This document shows positions 36,265 through 48,544 of a DNA stretch of 64,000 nt, one piece after another (position 1 is the first letter of the stretch; every line of letters begins with the position of its first letter). Under the pieces are notes generated by a model. The model had not been told where the DNA came from and ran no database searches. It saw only the letters and a list, made by a program, of their open reading frames with translations. This DNA comes from Chimonanthus salicifolius (lineage: Eukaryota > Streptophyta > Magnoliopsida > Laurales > Calycanthaceae): NCBI GenBank assembly GCA_013350335.1, contig CM023540.1:56048905-56112904 (forward strand), given 5' to 3'. The translations under genes were made by a program, and so were the position numbers.

Positions 36265-39200
36265 AAAACTCATCAAAATTCAGAGTTTAAATAAGCATCC
36301 AGAATTTTCCCAACGGTTAGTCGGCGATGGGTCGTGGCTCTTACCAATAATATGACCGTCGCACATTAAATGCACCCCAAAAACACAATAACGGTCACCC
36401 ATGATGGGTCGCGATCCACGATGGATCGTTGATCCCAATCTCGATGGGTCGCGATCCACCCAGTCTTGATGGGTCGCCACTGATGATAGTATCGTCTTGA
36501 GACCAACTGTATTTTACAAAGTGTTTCCCATCCAGAACTCTGAAAATACCTACCGACAGGTCATGGACAACGATGGGTCATCCCTGTCATTTACGATAGG
36601 TCGGCAATCACGATGGACTCGGCTTGAGTACGAACAATTTTTACAGTATTTTTTCAACCAGAACTCTTGTCAATTCGGACAACAGATCGTGGACCACAAA
36701 GGGTCTGTCCTGTACCTGGTGATGGATCACCATACACGACATGTCGTCTTGACAGATTATCAGTTTTCCGAGTTTGAGTTCACTTGCTGTGTTGGATGTC
36801 AAAGTCCACTTAGGCTTGATTAGATTAACTAGTATGACCACTAAGTCAAGGTCTTCCTAGGTGTGTGGGATCCACCCTAGAGTCATCTATGACCAATTTA
36901 CCTTTTGTGATTGCCATACACTTGGTGTTCTTGAATCTTACACTTGATCTTTATATGCTTCAGTTCTTGATTCTGTAACACCCCGGATTTTCAAGTTATA
37001 AATATTTATGGAAATTACCCATTTAATTTGTAAATTTTTAGATATGGATCTTATATGGGTAAAGTGTTGGGTCTTTGCCCAATTAAGACCCAACGGATTG
37101 GGGAATTGGTTTCAATAAAAATTAAATGGCGCTTAAATAATTAGAAATGCAATATAGATAAATGTGCATGGCCGTGTATAGGGATTTGCATATCCATGTT
37201 AATGCGCATGAGATTATTTTAAAAAGGGGTATTTCCTTGGTTAAGAGTGAAATTAAGGGAATTATTAAATAAGGAAGATAGGATGCCTGGCCGTGTGGGA
37301 GATATGCTTATTCATGAGATAGGTGCATGTGGTGATAGAATAATTTTAAAAAGGGATTTCCTAAATGTACGGGGCGCATGTCATATTGCTAAATATAGAA
37401 CGTATCTAAGATTAAAAATAGAGATTGTCTTAGCCGCATATAAGATATGCGCATGGGTTGGAGTCTCTAAAGAGGGGTCTTTCCTTGATTAAAATGGCAC
37501 TTTCTATTTTGGATTAAGTGGAAGTTTATAAGAGGCAACACAATGAGCGTATGGCATTGTCTAAGTTGGACCAAAGAGAGGTTTAATAAAAGAAAGCAAG
37601 GAGGGGCCCATAGCACCTTCTAAGTTAGGTTCAATTGGAGGTAATAAAGGAGAGGCAATAGGGGTACACGGCATTTTCATCCAAAGAGGGAAGCATGACA
37701 CGGCAATAGCATATTCTAATTAGGACGTTCTAAAATGAGAAAGGGGCACACGGTAATTGCTAACTTAATAAGGTTGACCGAGTGGATCTGTTAAAGACAA
37801 AAAGGGGTGCAATAGCATTGTCTAATATTGGGACAAATTGGAAGTAATAAAAGGGAGAAGGGCTCACGGCAATACACATACATCCAAGGCCAAATTCTCT
37901 CTCTTTCAAGACTCATTCTCGGCAAAAACAAAGAGAAGAGAAGGCAGCCAGCCGAGTGGAAGATCAAGGAGGCTAAGTAAGAAGAAGATTGGAAGAGCAA
38001 GACCAACCGAGGGAAAACCGAAGGAGTCGCGGAACCGGTAAGTGATTTTATGTTTTTGATTAAAAGAAAAGAACCATAGGGTTCGGCCATGGTGTATGGC
38101 CGAACCCCATGGAAGGGAATTGGGAGATGAATATAGTGTTTATTAATGGAAAGACATGGTTTAATCTATGGAGTTTTAATGAGGAAAAATATGGGAGTTG
38201 AATAATAAATTTTAATGATGAAAACCATGGACGGTTAGGAGGTTTTGTATGGATTTTAAAAGAGGAAGCGTGGAACCATAGGGTTCGGCCATGTGCATGG
38301 CCGAACCCCATGGAAGAAGATGATTGGATATTTATAAAGTTTTTAATGAACCATTTGATAGAAGAACATGGAGGGACTTTGGTGATTTCATGAAAAGACA
38401 TGGTTTAATGTATGAAATTTTAAGGGATGTTTGAAGGATTCTTGGTGAAGATTCTAGACCATGGGTTCAGCCATGGAATATGGCCGAACCCCATAAATAT
38501 TTATGGAATTATGTTCATATACTTAGAACATGAAAAATGATGGGAAAGGTCTATGATTTTGAAGGGTTAAAATGGAGAAGTATTGATTATGTTTTAAAGG
38601 ATGACAATTTTGTAAATACATGATAAAATGGAGGATCATGGGTTCGGCCATGATGTATGGCCAAACCCCATGAGGTCTTTTATGGATTTAATTTATTAAA
38701 GGAATTTTATGGGATGAATGATTTTAAAATGAAGATTATGAACCATAGGTTCGGCCATGGTGTATGGCCGAACCCCATGGTGTTGTATTGGTATTTTTGA
38801 TGTTTGATTATTGATTAAAATGGAGTATAGTTATTAAATGGGAAAATTTCTAATTATGGAAGGAGGTTACTAAATTAGAAAGCTTTTATTTATGGAAGTT
38901 ATATTAATTTTGGAAGTGAATGGAAAAGGGTTGGATTGTCTCAATTGGGTGAGGTTCGGCCATGGTGTATGGCCGAACCCTACTAGAGTTTATTTATGGA
39001 AGATGATTTCTAAATATGGAAGGAACCTTGAATTATGATTTAACTATGGAAGGTGGAGATTAAATAGGAAAGTCTCTAATTATGGAAAGTGGAGATTAAA
39101 TTGGAAAGTCTCTAATTTTGGAAGGAACCTTGATTTAAGGATTCAAGGATGGCAAATGCTAAATTTGGAAACCTTCTAATTATGGAAGGATGGATGCTAA

Positions 39201-40160
39201 GTTTGCAAACTTTCTAACTATGGAAGTTGTATATTAAATTTAGGAAGTTTCCATTTATGAACCTTCTAATTATGGACTTGCTATTTATGGATCGGTTTTG
39301 GAACCTAAACCTAAGGTGATGGCAAAATTGTTAATAGGTGAAATTAATGGACATAGAGTTCGGCCATGGTGTTTGGCCGAACCCCATGAACCAAATTTAT
39401 GGATCATGTATGGACTAAGTGTTATGCATGATTAAATGAATGAAAGGAGCTATGTTTGGAATATAAACATGAGGTGATTGAAGACAATGGCAAAGTTGTA
39501 AATACATGCCAAAATGGGGTTCGACCATGGTGTATGGCCTAACCCCATGAGGTTTCTTTTATGGACTTGTTTGGATTAAGGATCAGTTTGGAATTGAATA
39601 TGAGGTAATGGCAAATTGGTAATATTGGCTAAAAATGAAAGATCATGGGTTCGGCCATGGTGTATGGCCAAACCCCATGAATTTGGATTAATGGGTTAAT
39701 TATTAGCCTAAGTATATTTTAAATAAGAAAAATGGGTATATTAGCCATGGAAGGCAATCTTGTAAATATATGAAAATAAGGAAGGTAAATGGCTATGGAT
39801 ATGTATAATGGCATTTTGGTAATTAAGTGAAAATAAGGGACCATGGGTTTGGCCATGGTGTGTGGCCAAACCCCATGGGGATTGTTTTGATAAACATAGG
39901 GTTACGTATGTTGGAATAAATGAATGAATTGTTAATTAAAGATTAGACCAATGGCAATTTGGTAATATCGGCTGAAAATGATAAACCATGGGGATTGGTT
40001 TATGACTTAAAAATATTGTAAATCAAGTCGGACTTGGTTTTGATTGATTGTTATATTATAAGGTAATAGGACCTCAAAAGGTGTGTACGATCGTGAGCGG
40101 TTACCGGACGAAAGACTCAAGGACATGTTAGCGGTTTTTGGTAGGGTTCCACCTCTTTGA

Positions 40161-43100
40161 TGTAACGCCCGCCCCATTTTCACCGAAATCAGAGTCTATT
40201 TTTTTTTTTTTAAAAGAAGAGTGACAAAGGGCACGGACGTCACGACGCGAGTTAAGTCCAGACTTATAAAGCCTGGCCCTTAACTAGCCAACCCTACGCG
40301 TGGCGGAACGAAGTCCACGAGTACAGTTCACACGTAGGAAGTAAGCTCGTGGATCATAATTACATGCGGAACATTATACTAGATACTATCCCACCGGTTT
40401 TAGATAGAAGGGAAGATACATCATTAAATTACCAAAATACTCCCATGTTCATAATTATGTCTCAAAATGTTAACGTACAGAGTTTAATCCAGACCATAGT
40501 AAGAAATCCAAAATTATTACAATTCAACAAACTAAGTTACTTAAGTTACAACTTTTCAAAAATAAAACTTTGATAAACAGAGTAGCCGCTTTCCCAAGCT
40601 TCTAAACTTGACTCCTATCTCGTCCACTGTTTTCTCCGTCTCCTGTGTCACCAGCTAAGGTGGAAGTAGGGCGTTAGTCAACGCGCCCAGTAGGACTCCG
40701 AGTAGGGCTAGCACAGGGATTAGTGATAACATGCATACTGATAACAATACTGATAATACTATAATAAAATCATATGATGAATGTTATGCCATGGGTGTCT
40801 ATGTCATGTGTCCCACCCATCATCCACATCATCATAAATGTCATATCCCCCTTGACGGCAAATCCTCGTCAAGGTGTCCCCATGCTTGCTTCTCGGTTGC
40901 CCCGACGGAGCATGGACTCCGGTTATAGCATAAGAGCTATCCCCATGCCTGATTCTCGGTCGCCCCGACGGAGCATGGACTCCGGTTATAGCATAAGAGC
41001 TATCCCCATGCCTGATTCTCGGTCGCCCCGACGGAGCATGGACTCCGGTTTCATTATTTTCCCACCCATACCATGCATGAGATGTAAGTGTATTATGCTA
41101 TGTAATTACACATATATATCTCTTAAACTTAATATATCATACATAGCCATATAATGCATAACATTTAAAACTATAAACCATAGTATGAATATATAATTCA
41201 TAAATCAAAACAAAACCATCATAATACAAATCACATAATTATCAAAATAGATTAAAACAACCATCACATATCCACGGCTTACAAAGAGGTAGGAATCCTA
41301 CCGAATACTGATAACGTTCCTTTTTGTTTTCGTCCGATAACTCTGGTCGCCGATCGCGTATCGTTTGCGACGCCCGATACCTTATTACACATTTACCGAA
41401 TTAGTCCGTATTTTATTTCATGATTAAATCTCTAACTGATCATAAACCTGGGTCCATTAATGATCTTTGATCATGTCACAAGATTATCATAAATCAGCCC
41501 TTATCCTAGCCTCTTTTTCCATTGATTGAAAATACATCCATAAATCCAATTTTTGGCCATTTTAAATATTCCGATTTGCCAGCCTAAAACGCAGCATCTA
41601 TCCGTTTCATTTATGTACATTCTAAGTCCAAAATTCATCCATAACTTAGATCCATTAAGGATTCATTAATCATGATCTAGCATCATAAAATCAGTCCCTT
41701 TAATTTAACATAATCTCCATCCCTCCTACCAGATTAACAGTGATTTCTGAATATATTCAAAACTGTACATTTCGATTCAGTCGGCTGACTTCAAATCAGA
41801 TTGTCTGTCTGTCTTGCCAGTTCAGTTTCAGTCACTGAAATACACATTCAGTCGGCTGAAACATGGTCCGTACCCCTTTCAGTCGACTGAATCTCAGATT
41901 CAGTCGGCTGACTTTGAATCAGGTCGTCTGTTTGTCTTGCCAGTTTATTTTCAGTCGAATGAACCTATGATTCAGTCGGCTGAACTATCAACCATCCCGT
42001 TACGTGTTTAATAAGTATCCACTCAGTCGACTGAATCATATATTCAGTCGGCTGAAACTTCCAGAACCCTTTTCTTATCCGAGAAGTTTGTGTTCAGGCA
42101 ACTGAATCATAAGATTTAGTTGGCTGAAACTCCCAGAACTCATTCTATTATCAGCCACCATTAGTTCAGTCGACTGAAACTCTAGTTCAGTTGGCTGAAA
42201 CTCCCAGAAGCTCGTTTCTGATTCGTCCATTATCAGTTCAGTCGACTGAATCCCTGATTCAGTCGACTGACTGTTTTGTCAGTCCTTTCCATTGCATGTT
42301 TTGTACTTCCTTCCTTCGCAATTTCTCTTAAAAGAGCCATAACGGCATGTTTGGAAATACTTACAATCCTTGGTTTTCCCAGTTGTCTCTTGCTCCTTTT
42401 ACTCCTTAGCCTTTCTCCTTCTTCTTCCTCCTTGATACTCGGCCAATGGTGAGCTTGATTAAGGTAAGGTCACCAAGATTTGGTTCGGCCAAGGTGTAGC
42501 AGTTTTTGGGAGAGAAAAACGGAGAAGGGAATGGGAAAATATTTCAACTCTTGGGTCTTAGGAGTGGTCGGCCAATTCTTAGCTTCTTCTTCCCTTCTTT
42601 CTAAATTCCTTTCTCTTCTTTTCTCCTTAGTGTTTTCTTTGGAAAAGAGGGGAGGACGGTTTTGGTGTGTGAGGGAGAGAGGGAGAGAATGAGAGGGAGA
42701 TGGGTGTGATGATTGGTTTGACTCCCTCCACCAACCAAGCATGGAGGGGGTATGGGCTTGCATGCCCCCAATTTTAGGGCCTTTGTCCCCTTAGTGGGGG
42801 TGGTTGGAATGGGTTTGACCACTTAACCATCATTAACTAAATCAATCTAATTCAATTTATCCTTAGATTAGGTTAATTATTTATTCTTACTTAATTTTAA
42901 TCGCATTAATTTCTCTTTCCATGAAATCCACCCAGGGTTGACTAAGTCAACCATGGTGGTCGGCCCCACTACTCTTGGGTCCACGCGCCACCTCAATTTG
43001 ATGAGGTGGAGGTGGACCCCATTTGGCCATATCACTTTAACTCCATTAATTTTAACTTAGAAAATTTTACAATAATTTTAATCAATTTAGTTCATCTTAA

Positions 43101-43565
43101 TCCACATTAGTCCTCTCAATTCATCCATGGTTGACTAAGTCAACCATGATGGTTGGCCCCACCTTTGCCTTGGTCCATTGGGTCCCATATGGCTCTTTGA
43201 CCCAAATTGACTATCTTTGACCCAATTACTTACCATTGACCAATTAAATGTATTAATTCCAATTCATGGTTTATTGGGTAAACGTTGGGCCCATGGCCCA
43301 ATTAAATTCCCTCTTTACCTTAGGCTCACCTCAATTGGGTCCATTGGGTCCCAAATGAGTATTGGGCCCAATTTGGCTATCCTTTACCCGATTAGTCCTC
43401 ATTGACCCATTAAATGGATTTCATCCAATCCATGGTCCAATTGGGCCATGCTTGGGCCATTGTCCCCAAAATTTGGTCCATTTGGCATTTTATTATATCA
43501 AACTTCAAATTAAAATGAATAAATGCCAACATATATATATTGATTTAAAAATTCGAGCTATTACA
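40161..43565 (-). repeat. 3' LTR of the Tekay-like chromovirus
   Basis: 3,405 bp. U5 hairpin at 40251-40284; GGGCGTTAGTC block at 40669-40693; a 63-bp minisatellite in three units at about 40880-41052; acceptor-like site at 41298; donor-like GTAAGT at 42359-42364. CAGTCGACTG/CAGTCGGCTG palindromes at 41770-42280; W-box-rich part at 42930-43440. By eye it matches the other LTR at roughly 97%, with mostly C/T and G/A differences; this was not computed. Confidence 0.92.
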
Positions 43566-43570
43566 ATAGA

Positions 43571-44060
43571 ATCCGGATGAGAGGCTTTCATCTCCGGTTC
43601 AAGTTCCCAAGTGGTCTCTTCATTGTCATGTTGTTCCCATACCACTTTGACGAACTGTATGGCATGGTTCCGCAGCACCCTTTTGCTCGCTCCCGATCAC
43701 TCTGACCGGCATCTCCACATATGTCACATTGCTTTGTACATCGATGTCTTGAACATTCAATACATGAGAAGGATCAGGGTTGTACTTCCTCAGCATAGAT
43801 ACATGGAATACATCATGTAGAGATGATAATTGTGGAGGGAGCACCAACTGATAAGCTACTCCTCCCACCCTCTTCAGTATCGGAAACGGCCCCACAAATC
43901 TAGGCGACAGTTTCCCTTTCTTTCCGAACCTCATGTGCCCTTTCTGTGGTGAGACTTTTAAGAACACTAAGTCTCCCACCTCAAACTCGAGGAACCTTCT
44001 CCTCTTGTCGGCATAGCTCTTCTGACGGGTCTGTGCAGTGAGTAGATGTTGCCGTATCAA
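43571..44060 (-). pseudogene. Chromovirus integrase C-terminus and chromodomain (frameshifted)
   Basis: The - strand first encodes the integrase C-terminal part (FEVGDLVFLKVSPQKG, KLSPRFVGPFPI, VFHVSMLRKY). Near 43675 a one-base shift moves the chromodomain into another frame, where VKVVWEQHD and EETTWELEPE, the core of a chromodomain, are visible to about 43585. Chromodomains direct integration to marked heterochromatin. The frame has no stop before the 3' LTR and runs on into it. Confidence 0.85.
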
Positions 44061-44072
44061 CTTAATCTATGT

Positions 44073-44822
44073 TGTAGTCTCCGCAACCAAATCCGGCCCA
44101 ATCAATGCAGGCTCACCGGCCTCTGTCCAACACACTGGCGATCTACACGGCCTACCATACAAGGCCTCAAATGGAGCCATCTAGAGGCTTGACTGGTAAC
44201 TGTTATTGTAAGAGAATTCCACCAGTGGCAAATGATCTTCCCATCCGCCCTTGAAGTCTAGCATGCATGCTCTCAGCATATCCTCCAGTGTCTGTATCGT
44301 CCTCTCTGACAGTCCATCAGTTTGTGGATGAAATGCTGTGCTAGTTAATACGTCGGTCCCCATAGCCGACTGTAAGCCCTGCCATACTCTGCCGGTGAAT
44401 CGGCCATCCCTGTCGGACACAATAGACATGGGAATACCATGTAACCTGATGATTTCTCGGATGTACCGTCGACCCAAAGTCTCTGATGAATCTGTCATCT
44501 TGATGGAAAGGAAATGTGCAGACTTGGTCAATCGGTCCACTATGACCCATATCGCATCGTTGCCCTTGGATGACCTAGGCAACCCTGTTACAAAGTCCAT
44601 GGATATGTGCTCCCATTTCCATTCTGGCACCGGTAAGGGTGCGAGTAAGCCCAGTGGTTTCCGATGTTCCGCCTTGACCTGTTGGCAAGTTAGGCAACAA
44701 GCAACAAATGCTGCTACATCTTTCTTAAGTCCATGCCACCAATAGTGCCTTTTAAGATCATGATACATCTTGGTGCTGCCCTGGTGGATAGAGAGTTTGG
44801 TTTGGTGTGCTTCAATCAGCAA
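44073..44822 (-). pseudogene. Chromovirus integrase core
   Basis: The frame opens after a stop at 44823 with the HHCC zinc-binding region (AHQTKLSIHQG ... CCLTCQQVK). The DDE catalytic core follows: first Asp in ISMDFVTGL, second in SDRDGRFTG, Glu in GLSERTIQTLED. All catalytic residues are present. Stops at about 44181 and 44073 interrupt the link to the C-terminal part. The enzyme would insert element DNA into the genome. Confidence 0.9.
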
Positions 44823-45460
44823 CTATCTTCTGCAATTCTTAGGCACATATGTCCTGCCTCGGAACATAAGACCCTGTCCTGGTCGTAATTCCCACTCTGG
44901 TACAACCTCACCGGTAGACATTTTAGCCCAAATCTCCTCCACTTCTGGATCTGTTCGTTGCTCCCGTTCAATCTCGGAGACCATGTGGGATCTTATGATC
45001 AGATTATATATGGTCCCATGATTATTGAGGTAGAGTTTAAACTCTCTGATGTTATTCAATACCTCCCATTCCGTTCTGATCATGCTGGCTACTGTCGCAT
45101 GTGACAAGCGGCTGAGGGCATCCGCCACTTTGTTCTCCTTGCCAGGATGATACCGAAGTGCGAACTCATAATCCGCCAGATATTCCATCCATCTGCGCTG
45201 TCTCATGTTGAGTTCTTTCTGATCAAATAAGTATTTCAGACTCTTGTGATCCGAGAACACCTCAAACTTTTCACCATAGAGGTAGTGTCTCCAGCTTTTG
45301 AGAGCGAAGACCACTGCTTCTAGTTCTAGATCATGTGTGGGATAATGGCGTTCATGAATTTTCAATTGTCTTGATCCGTACGCCACTGCACGATTACCTT
45401 GACTAAGTGTACACCCTAGTCCCTCACCGGAGGCATCACAGTACACTTCATAATTTCTGT
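44823..45460 (-). pseudogene. Chromovirus RNase H domain
   Basis: It encodes [15 protein letters not shown], then the [18 protein letters not shown] helix, the [12 protein letters not shown] motif and [16 protein letters not shown], so the acidic residues of the RNase H fold are in place. It is joined to the reverse transcriptase by a frameshift at about 45450 and ends at an in-frame TAG at 44823-44825. Confidence 0.9.
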
Positions 45461-46300
45461 CCTCTTTCCGGCAAGATCAGAATAGGAGCGGTTGTAAGCC
45501 TCTCCTTTAGCTCCTCAAACTTCTGGTTGCATAGATTTGACCACTCAAATTTGACTCCTTTCTGAGTGAGTCGAGTAAGTGGAACTGCAATCTTGGAAAA
45601 ATCCATGATGAATTTCCGGTAGTAACCGGCTAATCCCAGAAAACTGCGGATTTCGATCACATTTGTCGGTGCTTTCCATTGCTTGACTGCTGCTACCTTA
45701 GTCGGGTCCACGGCTATACCTTCCTCTGATATGATGTGCCCCAAGAAGTTGACTTCAGATAGCCAAAATTCACACTTGCTGGCTTTGGCATATAATTGGT
45801 TCTTCCTCAAGGTGTCTAATACTATCCGTAGATGTTCGGCATGTTCCTTCTGACTTTTGGAGTAGATCAGAATATCATCAATGAATACAATCATAAACCG
45901 GTCCAAGTAAGGACGGAATATCCTATTCATCAGGTCCATGAATGCCGCCGGTGCATTGGTAAGCCCAAACGGCATGACTACATATTCATATAAGCCATAC
46001 CGAGTCCTGAAAGCTGTCTTCTCTATGTCCTCCTCTCTAACCCGAATTTGATGGTATCCGGACATTAAATCAATCTTGGAAAAGTGAGAGGAACCCCTAA
46101 GTTGATCAAATAGATCATCAATCTTGGGTAGGGGATACTTGTTCCGGACAATCAGTTGGTTTAATTTCCTGTAGTCCACACACATCTAAAGGGTGCCGTC
46201 CTTCTTCTTCACAAATAACACCGGGGCCCCCCATGCGGATGTGTTGTTCCGTACAAAACCCAGTCTGAGTAGTTCATCAATTTGCTTCTTCAACTCGGTC
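45448..46300 (-). pseudogene. Chromovirus reverse transcriptase
   Basis: On the - strand: [16 protein letters not shown] and the [13 protein letters not shown] motif near 46200-46290, a TAG at about 46187, then [24 protein letters not shown], the [13 protein letters not shown] loop and the catalytic [10 protein letters not shown] (FIDD form of YxDD). The thumb ([12 protein letters not shown]) follows. The protein would copy element RNA to DNA. The stop and flanking frameshifts inactivate it. Confidence 0.93.
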
Positions 46301-47628
46301 ATCTCAGCTGGTGCCATTCTATAATGGGTAATGATACTGGAGTGGCGCCGGGGTATAATTTGACTTCAAAGTCTATCTCCCTATTGGGGGGTAAACCAGG
46401 GAGCTCTGTTGGAAATACCTCGGCATAATCTACTACTACCGCCGGAAGTTCAGTTATTGGTGCCTTATCTAATCTGACGCTGTTCAAGGCAAGATGGTTC
46501 AATTCTTCATGCAGCCTTCTAGGGATGCCCTGCCTGTCAGCGTGTACCACATACCGCTTTCCCTCGGGTGACCAAAATATCACCCTACGAAGGTGGCAAT
46601 CAATATGGGCCTGATATGTAGTCAACCAGTCCATGCCAAATATAACATCGTATTCGGCCATATCGATTGCTAAATAGTTAAACTCGAATCTGAATCCCGC
46701 GAGTTCAGTGTTCAATGCCGTACATATGAGTCCCAGTGATGTGTCTCCGACGGGGGATACAATGGTGAGTGATGTGGACAGGTTTTGTACTAATGTGTCC
46801 GTGGCAGATATAAATGCAGCAAATATAAATGAATGTGAAGTTCCAGAGTCAAATAATGCAACAGCATAGGAACTACTAATTACAGCCATACCTTGCATCA
46901 CCGAGCGATCCACCGCTACTGGAGTCGGTATGGTGAAGAGTCGTCCAGATCCGGTAGGGGTTGGCGCCCGTCCTGCCTGGTTGTATGTTCTGCCCCCCCG
47001 TAATTGAGTTGATCTGGATGGAGGGCGGAAGGCACCCCTGGAGTTAGAGGGTCGGTTGATCTGTGGGCAATCCCTCTTGAAGTGGCCCTGTTGGCCACAC
47101 TGGTAACATGTGTTCCCACCCCGGGGAACCTGTGTGACTGACGTTGATGAGGAGTGATGATTGGGACGAAAGTCCCCCGTAGAGCCTGTGGAGAGTGAGG
47201 GTCTGCTAGAGTTCGGGCGGAATTTCTTATTGGGTTGGAATGTACCACGCCCACCTTGCCCTAGGCGGTTGTCAAACAACATTATTTCGTTCAACTCTTG
47301 CTCTGCTATGGTGGCCCTGCTGACCACCCCTGCCAGTGTGGGCTCTTTGAAAATGGTCACTCTAGCCTTGATGCTTGGCCGAAGGCCACGTTCAAATTTG
47401 TGGGCCCTTCGGTGTTCAGTATCCACCATGTAGAATGCATAGACGGACAGCTTAAGGAATTCTCTGTGGTATTGTGCCACCGTCATGCTGCCTTGTACCA
47501 ATGAGATGAAGGCTTCAGTCTGGCTCTCTCTTTCTTCCTCCGGAAAGTATTGTTCTAGGAAGGTGGCTGAGAACCATTCCCATGTCATGATGGTCCTTTC
47601 CCCTTCTAGCACCAGTGCTTTGTTGCTT
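46299..47628 (-). pseudogene. Chromovirus gag (C-terminal part) and aspartic protease
   Basis: 437 codons: a retrotransposon gag domain (WEWFSATFLEQYFPEEERES ... AYQ-type helix near 47480), a CCHC knuckle CYQCGQQGHFKRDC at about 47065-47110, a serine/arginine/proline-rich linker, and an aspartic protease with ALFDSGTSHSFI near 46830-46860 and IFGMDWL near 46620. The frame starts after a one-base shift near 47628 and is lost by another near 46322. Confidence 0.9.
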
Positions 47629-48069
47629 TTCTACAACTTCCCACCAACTACTGGCATCCTCGATCAGTTGAGAAGTGGCCAGTAAGATTTTATCAGCAGG
47701 ATTGGAAATTTGGAGCAGATTAAAGATCTGAGTGATCCTTTTTAACCAGTGTTCTGCTCCAACAGCCCCTTCTGTTCCCCTGAAGTAGGGAGGGTGCTGT
47801 TGTTGAAAATCCTTGACCATCTTCCGTTTACTAGAATCGTTGGCGGTCGCATTTCCGCTTGAGTGTTGTTGAAGAGCAGAAGCGATTGCCGCTTGAACTA
47901 CATCCCTTAACTGAGGAGGTACACCTTGTATGTTTATACTGTTCTGTCCCTCGGCTGGATGAGGTGGTGGTACTTCTTCTTGATGAGGTGGGTGCACTTC
48001 TTCTTGATGAGGCGGTGGCACCTCCTCTTCTACCCGGGGGTTTCTACGACTTCTTCTTCTTGGTGGCAT
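47515..48069 (-). pseudogene. Chromovirus gag N-terminus
   Basis: The start codon is at 48067-48069. A basic MPPRRRSRRN start is followed by four repeats of a PPPH(Q/P)EE-type unit, then a capsid-like stretch (AEHWLKRITQIFNLLQ, ASSWWEVVEKQ). The true frame is lost at about 47628; the last 37 codons are out of frame. It lies 460 bp inside the 5' LTR, with a non-coding leader between. Confidence 0.85.
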
Positions 48070-48544
48070 TTCCTAAGTCATTGAAAAATGTTGACTTAGT
48101 CCTTTCATAATATTGGTGCGTTCATATTTAGTCTTGAAAACATTGCCAATACACCCATACTTAGTTTTTGAGGGGATAATTCCTAAAGATTACGTATTGT
48201 CTCTCATATTGGGGAAAATTGCCAAATGTGCATGCTTGGTTTGGGGAAAACTTCCCAAATAGCTATGTTTGTCCATTTTTGTGGAGTTGGGGAAAATTTT
48301 TCCTATATTTGATAAATCCATCAATGTTATAATGATTGTACTTCCCTTACTATCACTTTCTTACGTCAAATGTGACGCTCAGATTGAATGCTCAGTCTGA
48401 GTCAATCGAAGTAGATTAACCCGGCCCCCGTGCAGCGGACTCCGAAGAGTCGGTCAGTTGGGATTCTTATCCGTCAGTGAGATGTGAAACCGTCCTAATC
48501 ATACTTCGAGAGATTCATTCTTCCGATTTCGCTCTGATACCAAC
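48070..48544 (-). other. Leader and primer-binding site of the chromovirus
   Basis: The non-coding leader runs between gag and the 5' LTR. The primer site TGGTATCAGAGC reads on the - strand at 48531-48542, two bases from the LTR end, and is complementary to the 3' end of initiator tRNA-Met. Confidence 0.92.

Noticed and set aside
38080..39870. CRISPR-like array suggested by regularly repeated palindromes
   Set aside because: This is plant nuclear DNA, spacing is irregular, the repeats are degenerate, and no cas genes exist. The repeats are LTR-internal foldbacks.
40774..41154. Frame encoding a repeated SRSPRRSMDSGYSI peptide, present in both chromovirus LTRs (also 49158-49538)
   Set aside because: It lies within the 63-bp tandem repeat (63 is a multiple of three, so the frame stays open) on the strand opposite to element transcription. 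Its presence twice follows from LTR duplication.
42470..42822. Overlapping frames on both strands in the GA/CT-rich LTR leader (also 50851-51211)
   Set aside because: Low-complexity purine/pyrimidine sequence gives open frames on several frames at once; there is no domain and the region is LTR.
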